A DNA stretch of 64,000 nucleotides, from the NCBI GenBank assembly GCA_965262055.1, contig CBDHEI010000002.1:2480001-2544000 (forward strand), read 5' to 3'. Below the pieces are notes generated by a model, which had not been told where the DNA came from, ran no database searches, and saw only the letters and a program-made list of their open reading frames with translations. Shown piece by piece: positions 9,211 through 21,792 of this stretch. The position numbers were made by a program, and so were the translations under genes. This DNA comes from G958296245 sp965262055. GTDB lineage: Bacteria; Chloroflexota; Dehalococcoidia; Lucifugimonadales; G958296245. The stretch's first letter is position 1. Each line of letters opens with the position of its first letter.

Positions 9211-12200
9211 ATGGCGTCAGGAGCAAAGGAGCGTATGGTATCTACTGCTGCGCGAGTCACGGGTGGTGTGAACGGAGCCGTGCACACGTACGCCAGGACC
9301 CCACCGGTACTGGACGTGCCCAATCTAATCCAGGTACAGCTCGACTCTTTCGAATGGTTCAAGACCGAAGGTCTGAAGGAGCTCTTCAAGGAGATAACTC
9401 CTATCGAGGACTTCCCCGGTGGGCGTTTCGAGCTAGGCTTTCTAGAGCACAGGTTCGAGAAGCCACCTTACACGGAAGACGAATGCCGCGAACGTGAGTC
9501 CACCTATTCCGCCCCGCTGCACGTCACCGTAGAGCTCCACACCAAGGCGCCGGGTCCCGCCGAAGGGGAGCGGAAGCTCCAGGACCTGTTCATTGGCGAC
9601 ATCCCGATGATGACGTCGACCGGCACCTTTGTGATCAACGGAGCCGAGCGGGTGGTGGTGAGCCAGCTCGTGCGCTCTCCCGGCGTCTACTTCACGACCA
9701 GTGCGGACACGACCACCGGCCGCCTGCTGGCCTCCGCCAAGCTGATCCCCTACCGGGGGGCGTGGATGGAGTTCGAGACCAGCAATAGGGACGTAATATC
9801 GGTCAAGGTGGACCGCAAGCGCAAGAGCCCCGTGAGCATGCTGCTCAGGGCGCTGGGGTACACGACCGACCAGGAGATCACGGAGCTATTCGAGGACGTC
9901 GACGTAGACCCTGATCACCAGTACCTCAAAACGACGATCGAGAAGGACACCAGGGTAGATGACCAGGAGGAGGCCCTGCTGGAGTTCTACCGCCGGCTGC
10001 GGCCAGGCGAGCCACCCAGCGTGGACAACGCCAAGAACCTGCTCGATAACCTGTTCTTCAACCCGCGCAGGTACGACTTGGGGCGTGTGGGGCGGTACAA
10101 GCTGAACCGAAGCCTTGACCTAGACATCGGCCCCGAAGACCGTACGCTGTCGCGGGAGGACCTCATCAGCCTGCTGCGTACGATGATCCTCATCAATAGG
10201 GGGGAGCGCGAAGCGGATGACATAGACCACCTGGGCAACCGTCGGGTGAGGGCTGTCGGTGAGCTTATCCAGAACCAGGTCCGGGTCGGCCTGATGAGGA
10301 TGGAGCGCGTCATCAAGGAGCGTATGACCACGCAGATGGACCCGTCGACCGCCACGCCGGCGGCGCTGATCAACATAAGGCCGGTGGTGGCCGCTGTAAG
10401 GGAGTTCTTCGGTGGCTCCCAGCTCTCGCAGTTTATGGACCAGACCAACCCGCTCTCGGAACTCACGCACAAGCGGAGGCTGTCGGCGCTGGGCCCGGGC
10501 GGCCTTTCCAGAGAGCGTGCCGGGTTCGACGTCCGGGACGTCCATCACTCGCACTACGGCAGGATATGCCCGATCGAGACGCCGGAGGGGCCAAACATCG
10601 GGTTGCTAGGGTCGATGGCGACCTACGCGCGGACAAACGAGTACGGCTTCATCGAAACGCCGTACAGGAAAGTCTGCACCGAGATCAGCAACAAGGATCC
10701 GCGTCTCGATGGCCGCACACTGACCGAGGACGTGGTATCCGATGACGGCACCACCATCCTGAAGGCTGGAGGCATGCCCACCAGGGGCAACGGCAGGCTC
10801 ACACAGATCGCCGCACTCTCCGAGAGGACGATGAAGGTGTCGCCGTACGCCTCCGAAGACCTCGATGACATCGTCTACCTGTCGGCTGACGAGGAGGATC
10901 GGGTGCGGGTTGCCCAGGCCAACCTGCTGCTCGACGAGATGGGACAGTTCAAGGCAGACAGGGTGGAGACCCGCCACGGCGATACGGTGTACATGGAGAG
11001 TCCCGACAACATCGACTTCATGGACGTGTCCCCAATGCAGCTCGTCAGCGTGTCCACCGCGCTCATACCGTTCCTGGAGCACGACGACGCCAACAGGGCG
11101 TTGATGGGCTCCAACATGCAGCGCCAGGCGGTGCCGCTGCTGCGTCCTGACCCGCCGCTGGTGGGTACCGGCATGGAGCACAAGGTGGCGCGCGACAGCG
11201 GGCAGGTCGTCGTCTCCAAGGCGTCCGGGGTGGTCACCGAGGTGTCGGGGCAGCAGGTGACGGTCACCGAAGACGACAACCACGAGGTGGTCCACAAGCT
11301 GAAGAAGTTCGTCCGCAGCAACCAGGGTACGTGCATCAACCAGCGCCCCATCGTGAGGCAGGGCGACCTGGTCGAGGTCGGCGACATACTGGCCGACAGC
11401 TCGTCCACAGCGTCCGGTGAGTTGGCCCTTGGGCAGAACACACTGGTCGCCTTCATGAGCTGGGAGGGCTACAACTTCGAGGACGCGATCATCATCAGCG
11501 AGAGGCTGGTCAAGGAAGACCGGTTCACCTCGATCCACATCGAGAAGCACGAAGTGGAATCTAGAGATACGAAGCTGGGGCCGGAGGAGATCACGCGTGA
11601 CATCCCCAACGTCGGTGAGGAGAGTCTCCGCAACCTGGACGAGGAGGGGATAGTCCGGGTAGGGGCCGAGGTAGGCCCCGGCGACATCCTGGTGGGCAAG
11701 ATCACTCCGAAGGGGGAGACCGAGCTTAGCGCCGAGGAGAAGCTGCTCAGGGCGATCTTTGGCGAGAAGGCCAGAGACGTCAAGGATACGTCCCTCCGGG
11801 TGCCGCACGGCGAGCGCGGGAAGGTGATCGAGATCCGCGCGCTCAGCAAGGCGAACAACGACGAACTCCCTCCGGGCGTCAACAAGCTGGTGCGCCTGTG
11901 GATGGCCCAGACGCGCAAGATCGCCGAGGGCGACAAGATGGCGGGCCGTCACGGCAACAAGGGGGTGATCTCCAGGATCCTGCCGGAGGAAGACCTGCCG
12001 TTCCTGCCTGATGGAACGCCCTTGGACATCATCCTGAATCCCATAGGCGTCCCCTCACGCATGAACCTCGGCCAGGTCCTCGAGACCCACCTGGGTAAGG
12101 CGGCGAAGACGCTGGGCTTCAGGGCGGTAACCCCGGTATTCGACGGCGCGCGGGACGTATCCGTCGAGGACGCCTTGGCGCTCTCGTGGATTGTCGAGAG

Positions 12201-13077
12201 ATCGGGTGCGGTGGACCCTAAGCCTCTGGAGGGTACTAACCAGTCGCTCATCGACCTAGGAGTCGTGAGGGCCTGGCTCGCAGAGCGTGGGTACGACTAT
12301 GACCGGCTGTTTAGCTCGCAGGTGCCGGGCGAGGCGGCGGAAGCCGGGCTCCGCATCTGGTTCCATGAAGAGCGTGGACTGGACGTTTCGGACAAGTCGG
12401 CTGAAGAGCTCCGGGACGAGATGCTGAGGCTGAATAGGGAGGAACAGGTCGCCGCCCCGATGCTGGGCAAGTCCATCCTGTTCGACGGGCGTACCGGCGA
12501 GCCGTTCGACCAGCCGATCACTGTCGGCTACATCTACATGATGAAGCTCATCCACTTGGTGGAGGACAAGATACACTCGCGCTCGACCGGGCCCTACTCG
12601 CTGATCACGCAGCAGCCCTTGGGCGGCAAGGCCCAGTTCGGCGGCCAGCGGTTCGGCGAGATGGAGGTGTGGGCGCTGGAGGCGTACAGCGCTGCGTACA
12701 ACCTCCAGGAGATGCTGACTGTAAAGTCCGACGACGTCGTCGGGAGGGTCAAGACATACGAGGCGATCGTAAAGGGTGAGGACATCGCTCAGCCGGGTAT
12801 CCCGGAGTCCTTCCACGTCCTGCTGAAGGAGCTCCAGAGCCTCGGGTTGTCCGTAGAGTTGCTGTACCAGGAGCAGGAACACTTGGCGCTCGACGGCGAT
12901 TCGGTAGGCGACGGCGGCGTGCAGGGCCTGGGAGACGGCGCGGGGCTCGACGTGTTGGGAGAGGACTCTCCGATAGTCCCGTTCCTTACGATGCTAGAAG
13001 GTCAGAATGGCGCCGGGGGCGCGGAAAACGGTGAGGCCGGCGTTGGAGCGGACGGCGAGGCTGACAGCAACAGCTAG
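9211..13077 (+). CDS. rpoB: RNA polymerase beta subunit RpoB
   Basis: 1288 aa. It forms one side of the catalytic cleft of RNA polymerase. The rifampicin region is at about residues 397-465 (GGSQLSQFMDQTNPLSELTH, then the KRRLSALGPGGL segment), with the usual Gln, Asp, His, Arg and Ser of sensitive enzymes, so no resistance change is visible. The flap and C-terminal clamp (GGKAQFGGQRFGEMEVWALE) are present. After the clamp there is an acidic, glycine-rich tail of about 80 residues. Start: the ATG at 9211 has only a weak Shine-Dalgarno; the in-frame ATG at 9235 follows AGGAGCAAAGGAG and may be the real one. Confidence 0.97.
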   Translation: MASGAKERMVSTAARVTGGVNGAVHTYARTPPVLDVPNLIQVQLDSFEWFKTEGLKELFKEITPIEDFPGGRFELGFLEHRFEKPPYTEDECRERESTYSAPLHVTVELHTKAPGPAEGERKLQDLFIGDIPMMTSTGTFVINGAERVVVSQLVRSPGVYFTTSADTTTGRLLASAKLIPYRGAWMEFETSNRDVISVKVDRKRKSPVSMLLRALGYTTDQEITELFEDVDVDPDHQYLKTTIEKDTRVDDQEEALLEFYRRLRPGEPPSVDNAKNLLDNLFFNPRRYDLGRVGRYKLNRSLDLDIGPEDRTLSREDLISLLRTMILINRGEREADDIDHLGNRRVRAVGELIQNQVRVGLMRMERVIKERMTTQMDPSTATPAALINIRPVVAAVREFFGGSQLSQFMDQTNPLSELTHKRRLSALGPGGLSRERAGFDVRDVHHSHYGRICPIETPEGPNIGLLGSMATYARTNEYGFIETPYRKVCTEISNKDPRLDGRTLTEDVVSDDGTTILKAGGMPTRGNGRLTQIAALSERTMKVSPYASEDLDDIVYLSADEEDRVRVAQANLLLDEMGQFKADRVETRHGDTVYMESPDNIDFMDVSPMQLVSVSTALIPFLEHDDANRALMGSNMQRQAVPLLRPDPPLVGTGMEHKVARDSGQVVVSKASGVVTEVSGQQVTVTEDDNHEVVHKLKKFVRSNQGTCINQRPIVRQGDLVEVGDILADSSSTASGELALGQNTLVAFMSWEGYNFEDAIIISERLVKEDRFTSIHIEKHEVESRDTKLGPEEITRDIPNVGEESLRNLDEEGIVRVGAEVGPGDILVGKITPKGETELSAEEKLLRAIFGEKARDVKDTSLRVPHGERGKVIEIRALSKANNDELPPGVNKLVRLWMAQTRKIAEGDKMAGRHGNKGVISRILPEEDLPFLPDGTPLDIILNPIGVPSRMNLGQVLETHLGKAAKTLGFRAVTPVFDGARDVSVEDALALSWIVERSGAVDPKPLEGTNQSLIDLGVVRAWLAERGYDYDRLFSSQVPGEAAEAGLRIWFHEERGLDVSDKSAEELRDEMLRLNREEQVAAPMLGKSILFDGRTGEPFDQPITVGYIYMMKLIHLVEDKIHSRSTGPYSLITQQPLGGKAQFGGQRFGEMEVWALEAYSAAYNLQEMLTVKSDDVVGRVKTYEAIVKGEDIAQPGIPESFHVLLKELQSLGLSVELLYQEQEHLALDGDSVGDGGVQGLGDGAGLDVLGEDSPIVPFLTMLEGQNGAGGAENGEAGVGADGEADSNS

Positions 13078-13137
13078 TCTGAGGCGTACCGGCGGCCAGC
13101 CGGTGGGGAGCCCAAGAGTCTGACAGGAGAAAGCCAC

Positions 13138-17307
<4,170 letters not shown>

Positions 17308-17314
17308 GCACCAT

Positions 17315-17353
17315 CCGGACGCGGGGGGCGGCTGTGACCGTCCCCGCGCCCGG
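17315..17353 (+). terminator. Hairpin after rpoC, possible terminator
   Basis: CCGGACGCGGGG (17315-17326) pairs with CCCCGCGCCCGG (17342-17353) with one mismatch. There is no T-run after it, so it is either a weak intrinsic terminator or an mRNA-stabilising hairpin at the end of rpoBC. Confidence 0.45.
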
Positions 17354-17385
17354 CCCATTGCGGCACGCCGCGCGGCCGAGCCTTC

Positions 17386-17415
17386 TTGACCGTCTCATCG
17401 CTCGCTTGCTACACT
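17386..17415 (+). promoter_or_regulatory. Promoter of the tRNA pair
   Basis: TTGACC (17386-17391) and TACACT (17410-17415) with an 18-bp spacer, 45 bp before tRNA-Val. Confidence 0.6.
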
Positions 17416-17459
17416 AGGTGCGGCGTTAAAGGGTGCAAATTGGACTATGGGCAATGAAT

Positions 17460-17536
17460 GGGCGGTTAGCTCAGCGGCCTAGAGCGCTGCGTTGACATCG
17501 CAGAGGTCATTGGTTCAAATCCAATACCGCCCACCA
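17460..17536 (+). tRNA. tRNA-Val(GAC)
   Basis: The acceptor stem GGGCGGT (17460-17466) pairs with ACCGCCC (17526-17532), and the 3' CCA is encoded. The anticodon loop is TTGACAT (anticodon GAC) and the T-loop is TTCAAAT. Confidence 0.93.
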
Positions 17537-17582
17537 GCCTGCTTCTGGCTATGCCGTTCGGAGGTGTCAGGATCCTCATCGC

Positions 17583-17661
17583 GGCCCCGTGGTGTAGATG
17601 GCATTAACACACCGCCCTGTCAAGGCGGAGATCGCCGGTTCGAGTCCGGTCGGGGTCGCCA
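17583..17661 (+). tRNA. tRNA-Asp(GTC)
   Basis: The acceptor stem GGCCCCG (17583-17589) pairs with CGGGGTC (17651-17657, one G-T pair), with discriminator G and an encoded CCA. The anticodon loop is CTGTCAA (anticodon GTC) and the T-loop is TTCGAGT. Confidence 0.93.
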
Positions 17662-17790
17662 CCAGAACTGAGGAACATAGTCCTCTTGTGCCTGAGACTA
17701 GTCGGTCCCCCTGTAATACCGTAGTGATATGCCAAGACGATCACAGGCCCTTAGTTCCCACGCAAAGAATGCAAAGTCGTGAGGTGAGCC

Positions 17791-18231
17791 ATGCCTAAAT
17801 ACATCTGGAAGCCGTCCGAGTACATTCAGTGGATCAACGAAGAGTACGTCGACCACGACCATGACGAGTACACAGGGTCGACGAAGAGGACCGGCCGCAA
17901 GTACAAGCAGACGAACGTGCGGGGCTTTACGATGCCCGGCAGCGCCCAGGCAGAGGACAGGTTCGGCTTCGGCTCCAACCTGTGGATGGGCGCCAACTCC
18001 TTCGCACCCGGTGGGGTATACGAGGCCCACCAGCACGAGACGTTTCAGTACTTCTACGTGATCGAGGGCACGGCGAAGGTGATCGTCGGAGGTGAGGAGA
18101 GGACGGCCGAGGTGGGTACTTGGGTCTTCGTGCCGCCTTTCACCGACCACTACGTCGAGAACACGGGCGATGGACCGTTCACGTACATCCTTGTGGGCGG
18201 TAACCCGCCCGCCGAGCACGCCGAGTCGTAG
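17791..18231 (+). CDS. Cupin-domain protein
   Basis: 146 aa, one cupin_2 beta-barrel. Cupin motif 1 is GGVYEAHQHETFQYFYVIEG (His, His, Glu metal ligands, about residues 74-93) and motif 2 lies around GTWVFVPPFTDHYVENTG with its own His. Such small single-domain cupins bind a metal and act as dioxygenases, isomerases or sensors; nothing here indicates the substrate. The start has GAGGTG upstream. It sits alone between tRNA-Asp and tRNA-Arg. Confidence 0.8.
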   Translation: MPKYIWKPSEYIQWINEEYVDHDHDEYTGSTKRTGRKYKQTNVRGFTMPGSAQAEDRFGFGSNLWMGANSFAPGGVYEAHQHETFQYFYVIEGTAKVIVGGEERTAEVGTWVFVPPFTDHYVENTGDGPFTYILVGGNPPAEHAES

Positions 18232-18261
18232 ACCCGCCCCGGGCGCACTCACTCCCGGCGC

Positions 18262-18337
18262 GCGCCCGTAGCTCAGCGGATAGAGCATCGGTCTTCGGAA
18301 CCGAGGGTCGCGGGTTCGAATCCTGCCGGGCGCGCCA
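18262..18337 (+). tRNA. tRNA-Arg(TCG), probable integration site
   Basis: The acceptor stem GCGCCCG (18262-18268) pairs with CGGGCGC (18327-18333), with discriminator G and CCA encoded. The anticodon loop is CTTCGGA (anticodon TCG). An integrase gene begins 150 bp downstream, so the 3' part of this tRNA is the likely attachment core. I did not find a second copy of its 3' end in the rest of the window. Confidence 0.92.
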
Positions 18338-18486
18338 GCAATCCCCTTGAAATCCCGTCAGATCCCTCTTGAATCGTATTTGAGAGAGTGTCCGAATGCG
18401 TCTTGCATTGTCCCGAACCGTCTGCTACCATCCGCCGCAACGGTGGTACCCGGTGGTGGGACCGAGAGAGAAGGGGATAACGGGCA

Positions 18487-19617
18487 ATGCCCAGACTCAC
18501 GGCCTTGAAAGTGAAGCAAGCCCGGCCCACAGAGAAGACGCAACGGCTCGGAGACGGCGACGGCCTCTACCTGGTGGTGCGGGCCAACGGCTCGAAAGCA
18601 TGGGTTCTCCGAATCCGAGACGGCGGTAAGCGCCGCGACCTAGGCCTTGGGAAGTACCCGATGGTCGCACTCAAACAGGCGCGGGAGAAGGCCACGGCCC
18701 TGAGAGAACAGGTTGAACAGGGACCGCGCCCCCCGACGTTCCGCGAAGTGGCCGAACAGTATCTACTAGCGAACGCCCCGACATGGCGACACCACAAGAC
18801 GGAACACGACTCCCGCGCCCGTCTCGAGGCCCACGCCTACCCGGTGTTCGGTGACAAGCCCGTCGATCAGGTCTCCCGCCGCGACGTGTTGAGCGCCCTG
18901 TTGCCCACCTGGACGAGCCAGCCGTCCGCCAGCCGAAAGCTACGCCAGCGCATCCGGGGCGTCCTCGACTTCGCCATTGCCCATGAGTGGCTTGACCACA
19001 ACCCCGCCGGCGACGTACTCCGAGCGGCCTTGCCGAAGACGACCGCCGTCCAGCAACACTTCCGGGCTCTGCCCTATCAGGACGTAGCCGACGCGCTGGA
19101 AGTGATCGAGGCGTCCGCCGCCGGACTCGCCGCCAAACTCGCGTTTGGATTCGCCATCTTGACGGCCGCTCGCTCAGGCGAGGTTCGGAGCGCAACGTGG
19201 AGAGAGATTGACGTCGACCGTCGCGAGTGGCGCGTCCCGGCTCACAAGATGAAGGCCGGGCGCGAACACCGAGTACCGCTGTCGGACGCGGCCCTAGAGG
19301 TTCTTGACCGCGCCCGCGAGCTGCAGGACGACTCTGGGCTGTTGTTCCCGTCGGCCAAAGGGCGGCCCTTGTCCGATATGACGCTCACGAGGGTTCTCCG
19401 GTACACCGGGCTGGCCGACCGCGCCACCGTCCACGGGTTCAGATCAAGTTTCCGAGACTGGACGCTCGAACAGACAGACACCCCGTGGGCCGTAGCGGAA
19501 GCCGCACTCTCACACGTCGTGGGGAATTCGACCGAGGCCGCCTACGCCCGCTCCGACCTGTTCGAGCGGCGTAGGGCGCTCATGCAGGAGTGGTGCAACT
19601 ATGTCACGAACACGTAA
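18487..19617 (+). CDS. Tyrosine integrase (DUF4102/phage-type), tRNA-Arg adjacent
   Basis: 376 aa, full length. The N-terminal DUF4102-like domain (about residues 1-85, LGDGDGLYLVV) is followed by the core-binding and catalytic domains. Arg of ARSGEVR is at about 228, the HxxR box HGFR at about 316, then LSHVVGN, and the nucleophilic Tyr of AAYARSD at about 353; all catalytic residues appear present. AGAAGGGG lies upstream of the ATG. It would catalyse site-specific insertion or excision at the neighbouring tRNA-Arg. The downstream region changes abruptly to IS-rich accessory DNA, consistent with a genomic island. Confidence 0.92.
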   Translation: MPRLTALKVKQARPTEKTQRLGDGDGLYLVVRANGSKAWVLRIRDGGKRRDLGLGKYPMVALKQAREKATALREQVEQGPRPPTFREVAEQYLLANAPTWRHHKTEHDSRARLEAHAYPVFGDKPVDQVSRRDVLSALLPTWTSQPSASRKLRQRIRGVLDFAIAHEWLDHNPAGDVLRAALPKTTAVQQHFRALPYQDVADALEVIEASAAGLAAKLAFGFAILTAARSGEVRSATWREIDVDRREWRVPAHKMKAGREHRVPLSDAALEVLDRARELQDDSGLLFPSAKGRPLSDMTLTRVLRYTGLADRATVHGFRSSFRDWTLEQTDTPWAVAEAALSHVVGNSTEAAYARSDLFERRRALMQEWCNYVTNT

Positions 19618-19726
19618 GCGCACCCGCCCTGCAGTCCCGACGCTTGTGACCTTGGCGGAATGGGTGGACTCGGGCGTTTGCCCGACGAAGCCTTGGGCGA
19701 GGCCGGGCGGCTACACGTCGAGTTGA
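19601..19726 (+). CDS. Possible 41-aa basic small protein overlapping integrase end
   Basis: An ATG-TGA frame overlaps the last codons of the integrase. It encodes a short Arg/Pro-rich N-terminus, then LVTLAEWVDSG and a Trp-rich end. Such overlaps with xis-like or unknown small genes are common next to integrases, but nothing more than the overlap and composition supports it. Confidence 0.3.
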   Translation: MSRTRKRTRPAVPTLVTLAEWVDSGVCPTKPWARPGGYTSS

Positions 19727-19728
19727 CC

Positions 19729-21246
19729 CTAGCTCCACTGCGGGCGAAACTCGGCACAGATGTCCGATTGGATAGTGCCGAGGACTATCGCCGAGCGCTT
19801 CAAAAAGATTGAGGTCAAAGCCGATGGTATCTGGTGCGGGTGGGGCCTCCACCCGACGTACACCGAAGACTGGGACCGGCCCAAACTATGGAGAGGCTTC
19901 TGGAACTCCATACCTTTGGCAGAGCGCCAGTTCTTCGACATCGACATCCCGGACGACCGGAAGAACCCCCTGCCAGTGGGTTCCAGAGAGTCCAGGAGTG
20001 ACCGGTGAGCCCCGTTAAGGTGGCCGTTGGCGGGGTCGTCGGCGATGGGTTGGAGCTCCGAGCCGACGGAGTTGGGATTGGTAGCTCCCCACAGCGAGGA
20101 CGGGGGCTGGGGCGATTCCTGAAAGTCTACCCTCTCTCCGTGATACCTGATCATCAGCTGGCCGTCAGCCCGCTCCAGGACCTTCACCCGTAGACCGGCG
20201 TAGCTTGGCCGGTCCATCCCGGGCAATAGTTGCAGGACCTGCCACTGGTATTTGACCGTGTTGTCCCGGGCCACCTTGCGCGTATGCTTGAGGCTGATGG
20301 TCTCGCTCAGAGACAGTTCTGCGGCCAGTGGGCGGTAGGCTGTCTCGGACTGTTCGGCTGCGACTGAGAACCGGGCGTTGAAGCGGGGCAGGAACTCTGC
20401 AAGGATGGTGTTGGCTTGGTCGATTGTGCTGGCGCCGGTCAGGCGCAACTCGGTGATCAAGCGGTCCTGTAAGGTCGACGCCATACGTTCCACCCTTCCC
20501 TTGGCTTGGGGAGAGAGGGCGAAGATCTGCCGGATGCCCAGTTGCTGCATCATCTTTGCGAACTGGGTGGGTTCGGCAGTCAGCTGTGCCAGACGGACGT
20601 TGTGCTTGAAGGCCGAATGTCTGTCGCTGTACAGGGCCAGCGGGACTCCCCACTGTCGGATGAGGCCCTCAAGGAGCACCATGTAGCCTCGGGTGTCTTC
20701 CGTGGTGCGGAAGATCGCCTGGGCCACAGCACCGGTGGCGTCGTCCACCGCCAGCAGCAACACAAGCTTCGGCCCCCGCTCTTCGAGCCAGCGGTGGTGA
20801 CTGCCATCGACCTGTACCAGCATGCCCTTCTGGGGCATGCGCCGCCTCCGGAACCGGTGCTGCGGAGAGCGACGACTGCGCGGGCTGCCCATGCCTGCCC
20901 TGGTCAGCATGCGGCGCACCGTGGGACGGCTCAGGTCGATGGCCTCGCGCTCTCTGAGCAGTTCGGTAAGGTGAGTATGGTTGGCGCCGGCGTAGTGTTC
21001 GCCGACCAACTCCACCACTGCGGCCGCGGCGGCCTCGGGGACGGCGTTGTGGGGCCTCCGTCCCCGGTTCCCGTGGGCCAGTGCGGCGGGACCGTCTCTG
21101 CGATAGGCCGCGAGAAGACGCTTGGTGTGGCGTTGGCTCAATCCCATGATCTCCGAAGCCTGGGCGATGGGTAGGCCGTATTCCAGAACGCTGTTTAGTA
21201 CTTGGATCCTGGTCTGTTCCTGCTGGTTCAATGTCAAATCCCTCAT
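19729..21246 (-). CDS. ISNCY-like (integrase-core) transposase
   Basis: The N-terminal HTH region (QASEIMGLSQRHTKRLLAAY) is followed by a basic linker (ALAHGNRGRRP). A DDE integrase core follows with VDGSHHRW, LYSDRHSAF and a late Glu in SPQAKGRVE. This layout matches the ISNCY integrase-like transposases of about 420-450 aa. The last 70-90 codons of this 505-codon frame probably read through into older flanking DNA. Upstream, 21247-21287 contains TGACATTTTCGCTGACC and GGTGACATAATCG, which reappear inverted at the broken copy near 46459, so they are terminal sequences. Likely functional, with an unclear 3' boundary. Confidence 0.8.
   Translation of the reverse strand: MRDLTLNQQEQTRIQVLNSVLEYGLPIAQASEIMGLSQRHTKRLLAAYRRDGPAALAHGNRGRRPHNAVPEAAAAAVVELVGEHYAGANHTHLTELLREREAIDLSRPTVRRMLTRAGMGSPRSRRSPQHRFRRRRMPQKGMLVQVDGSHHRWLEERGPKLVLLLAVDDATGAVAQAIFRTTEDTRGYMVLLEGLIRQWGVPLALYSDRHSAFKHNVRLAQLTAEPTQFAKMMQQLGIRQIFALSPQAKGRVERMASTLQDRLITELRLTGASTIDQANTILAEFLPRFNARFSVAAEQSETAYRPLAAELSLSETISLKHTRKVARDNTVKYQWQVLQLLPGMDRPSYAGLRVKVLERADGQLMIRYHGERVDFQESPQPPSSLWGATNPNSVGSELQPIADDPANGHLNGAHRSLLDSLEPTGRGFFRSSGMSMSKNWRSAKGMEFQKPLHSLGRSQSSVYVGWRPHPHQIPSALTSIFLKRSAIVLGTIQSDICAEFRPQWS
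19760..20008 (+). CDS. Small unknown protein, probably cut by the ISNCY-like insertion
   Basis: 82 codons. The first 74 read like genuine protein, rich in Trp and acidic residues (for example IWCGWGLHPTYTEDWDRP and ERQFFDIDIPDD). The character changes at about 19985 where the transposon end must lie. It runs antisense to the tail of the transposase frame, and only one of the two can be real here; I favour this gene for 19760-19985. No family recognised. Confidence 0.4.
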   Translation: MSDWIVPRTIAERFKKIEVKADGIWCGWGLHPTYTEDWDRPKLWRGFWNSIPLAERQFFDIDIPDDRKNPLPVGSRESRSDR

Positions 21247-21360
21247 GGGGTGACATTTTCGCTGACCAGTTAGCAGGTGACATAATCGTAGACCAACAAC
21301 AGACGCTCACCCCCGCCTCGCCGGTCCATTATTACTCCGCCCTTTACAAGTGGGGACATG

Positions 21361-21399
21361 TGACATACACACACACGTGAACGCGGGAACATAATATAT
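21361..21399 (+). repeat. Left half of an interspersed repeat (aacataatatat family)
   Basis: A CA-rich run followed by CGCGGGAACATAATATAT, matching 26283-26318 and the complement of 47204-47236. The repeat stops exactly where the IS1380 derivative begins, so that element inserted into its ATATAT core. Confidence 0.6.
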
Positions 21400-21792
21400 C
21401 CCACATTTCCCATATCAACCCTACAAGGTGTGTCGTAAACAGTAACATCACTACCCGATGTAGCCGAATAGCAGAGCACAGCGGTTATCATGAGTGCTAG
21501 ACTGGTCGTGATAGACTGCTTTAGGTCTTGATAACGTACTGTCCTCGGAGGCACCCGATGGGTGAAAGCACCAACCCACGCGCCACGCTCCGTTTCGACC
21601 GACGTGTACCGCCAGCGCCAAGCTGAGGGAGGTTACAACCACGATCTTGCCAGGAGGGGGAGAGCGCTCCAGGGAGTCGGCTTGTCTTCAATGCGCTTTC
21701 ATCCCATTGGCGGAGAGCCCGGAGACGATGAAGACGGACAAGAAGCATGATTCACGGCGAGAATCGCATCCCTTATTGGATAGACCGGCGAT

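Noticed and set aside
21247..21290. TGACATTTTCGC...GTGACATAATCG taken as a riboswitch or operator
   Set aside because: The same words appear inverted at the other ISNCY-like copy (46459-46500), so they are transposon ends. A lone GACATAATCG at 29654 is too short to call an end.
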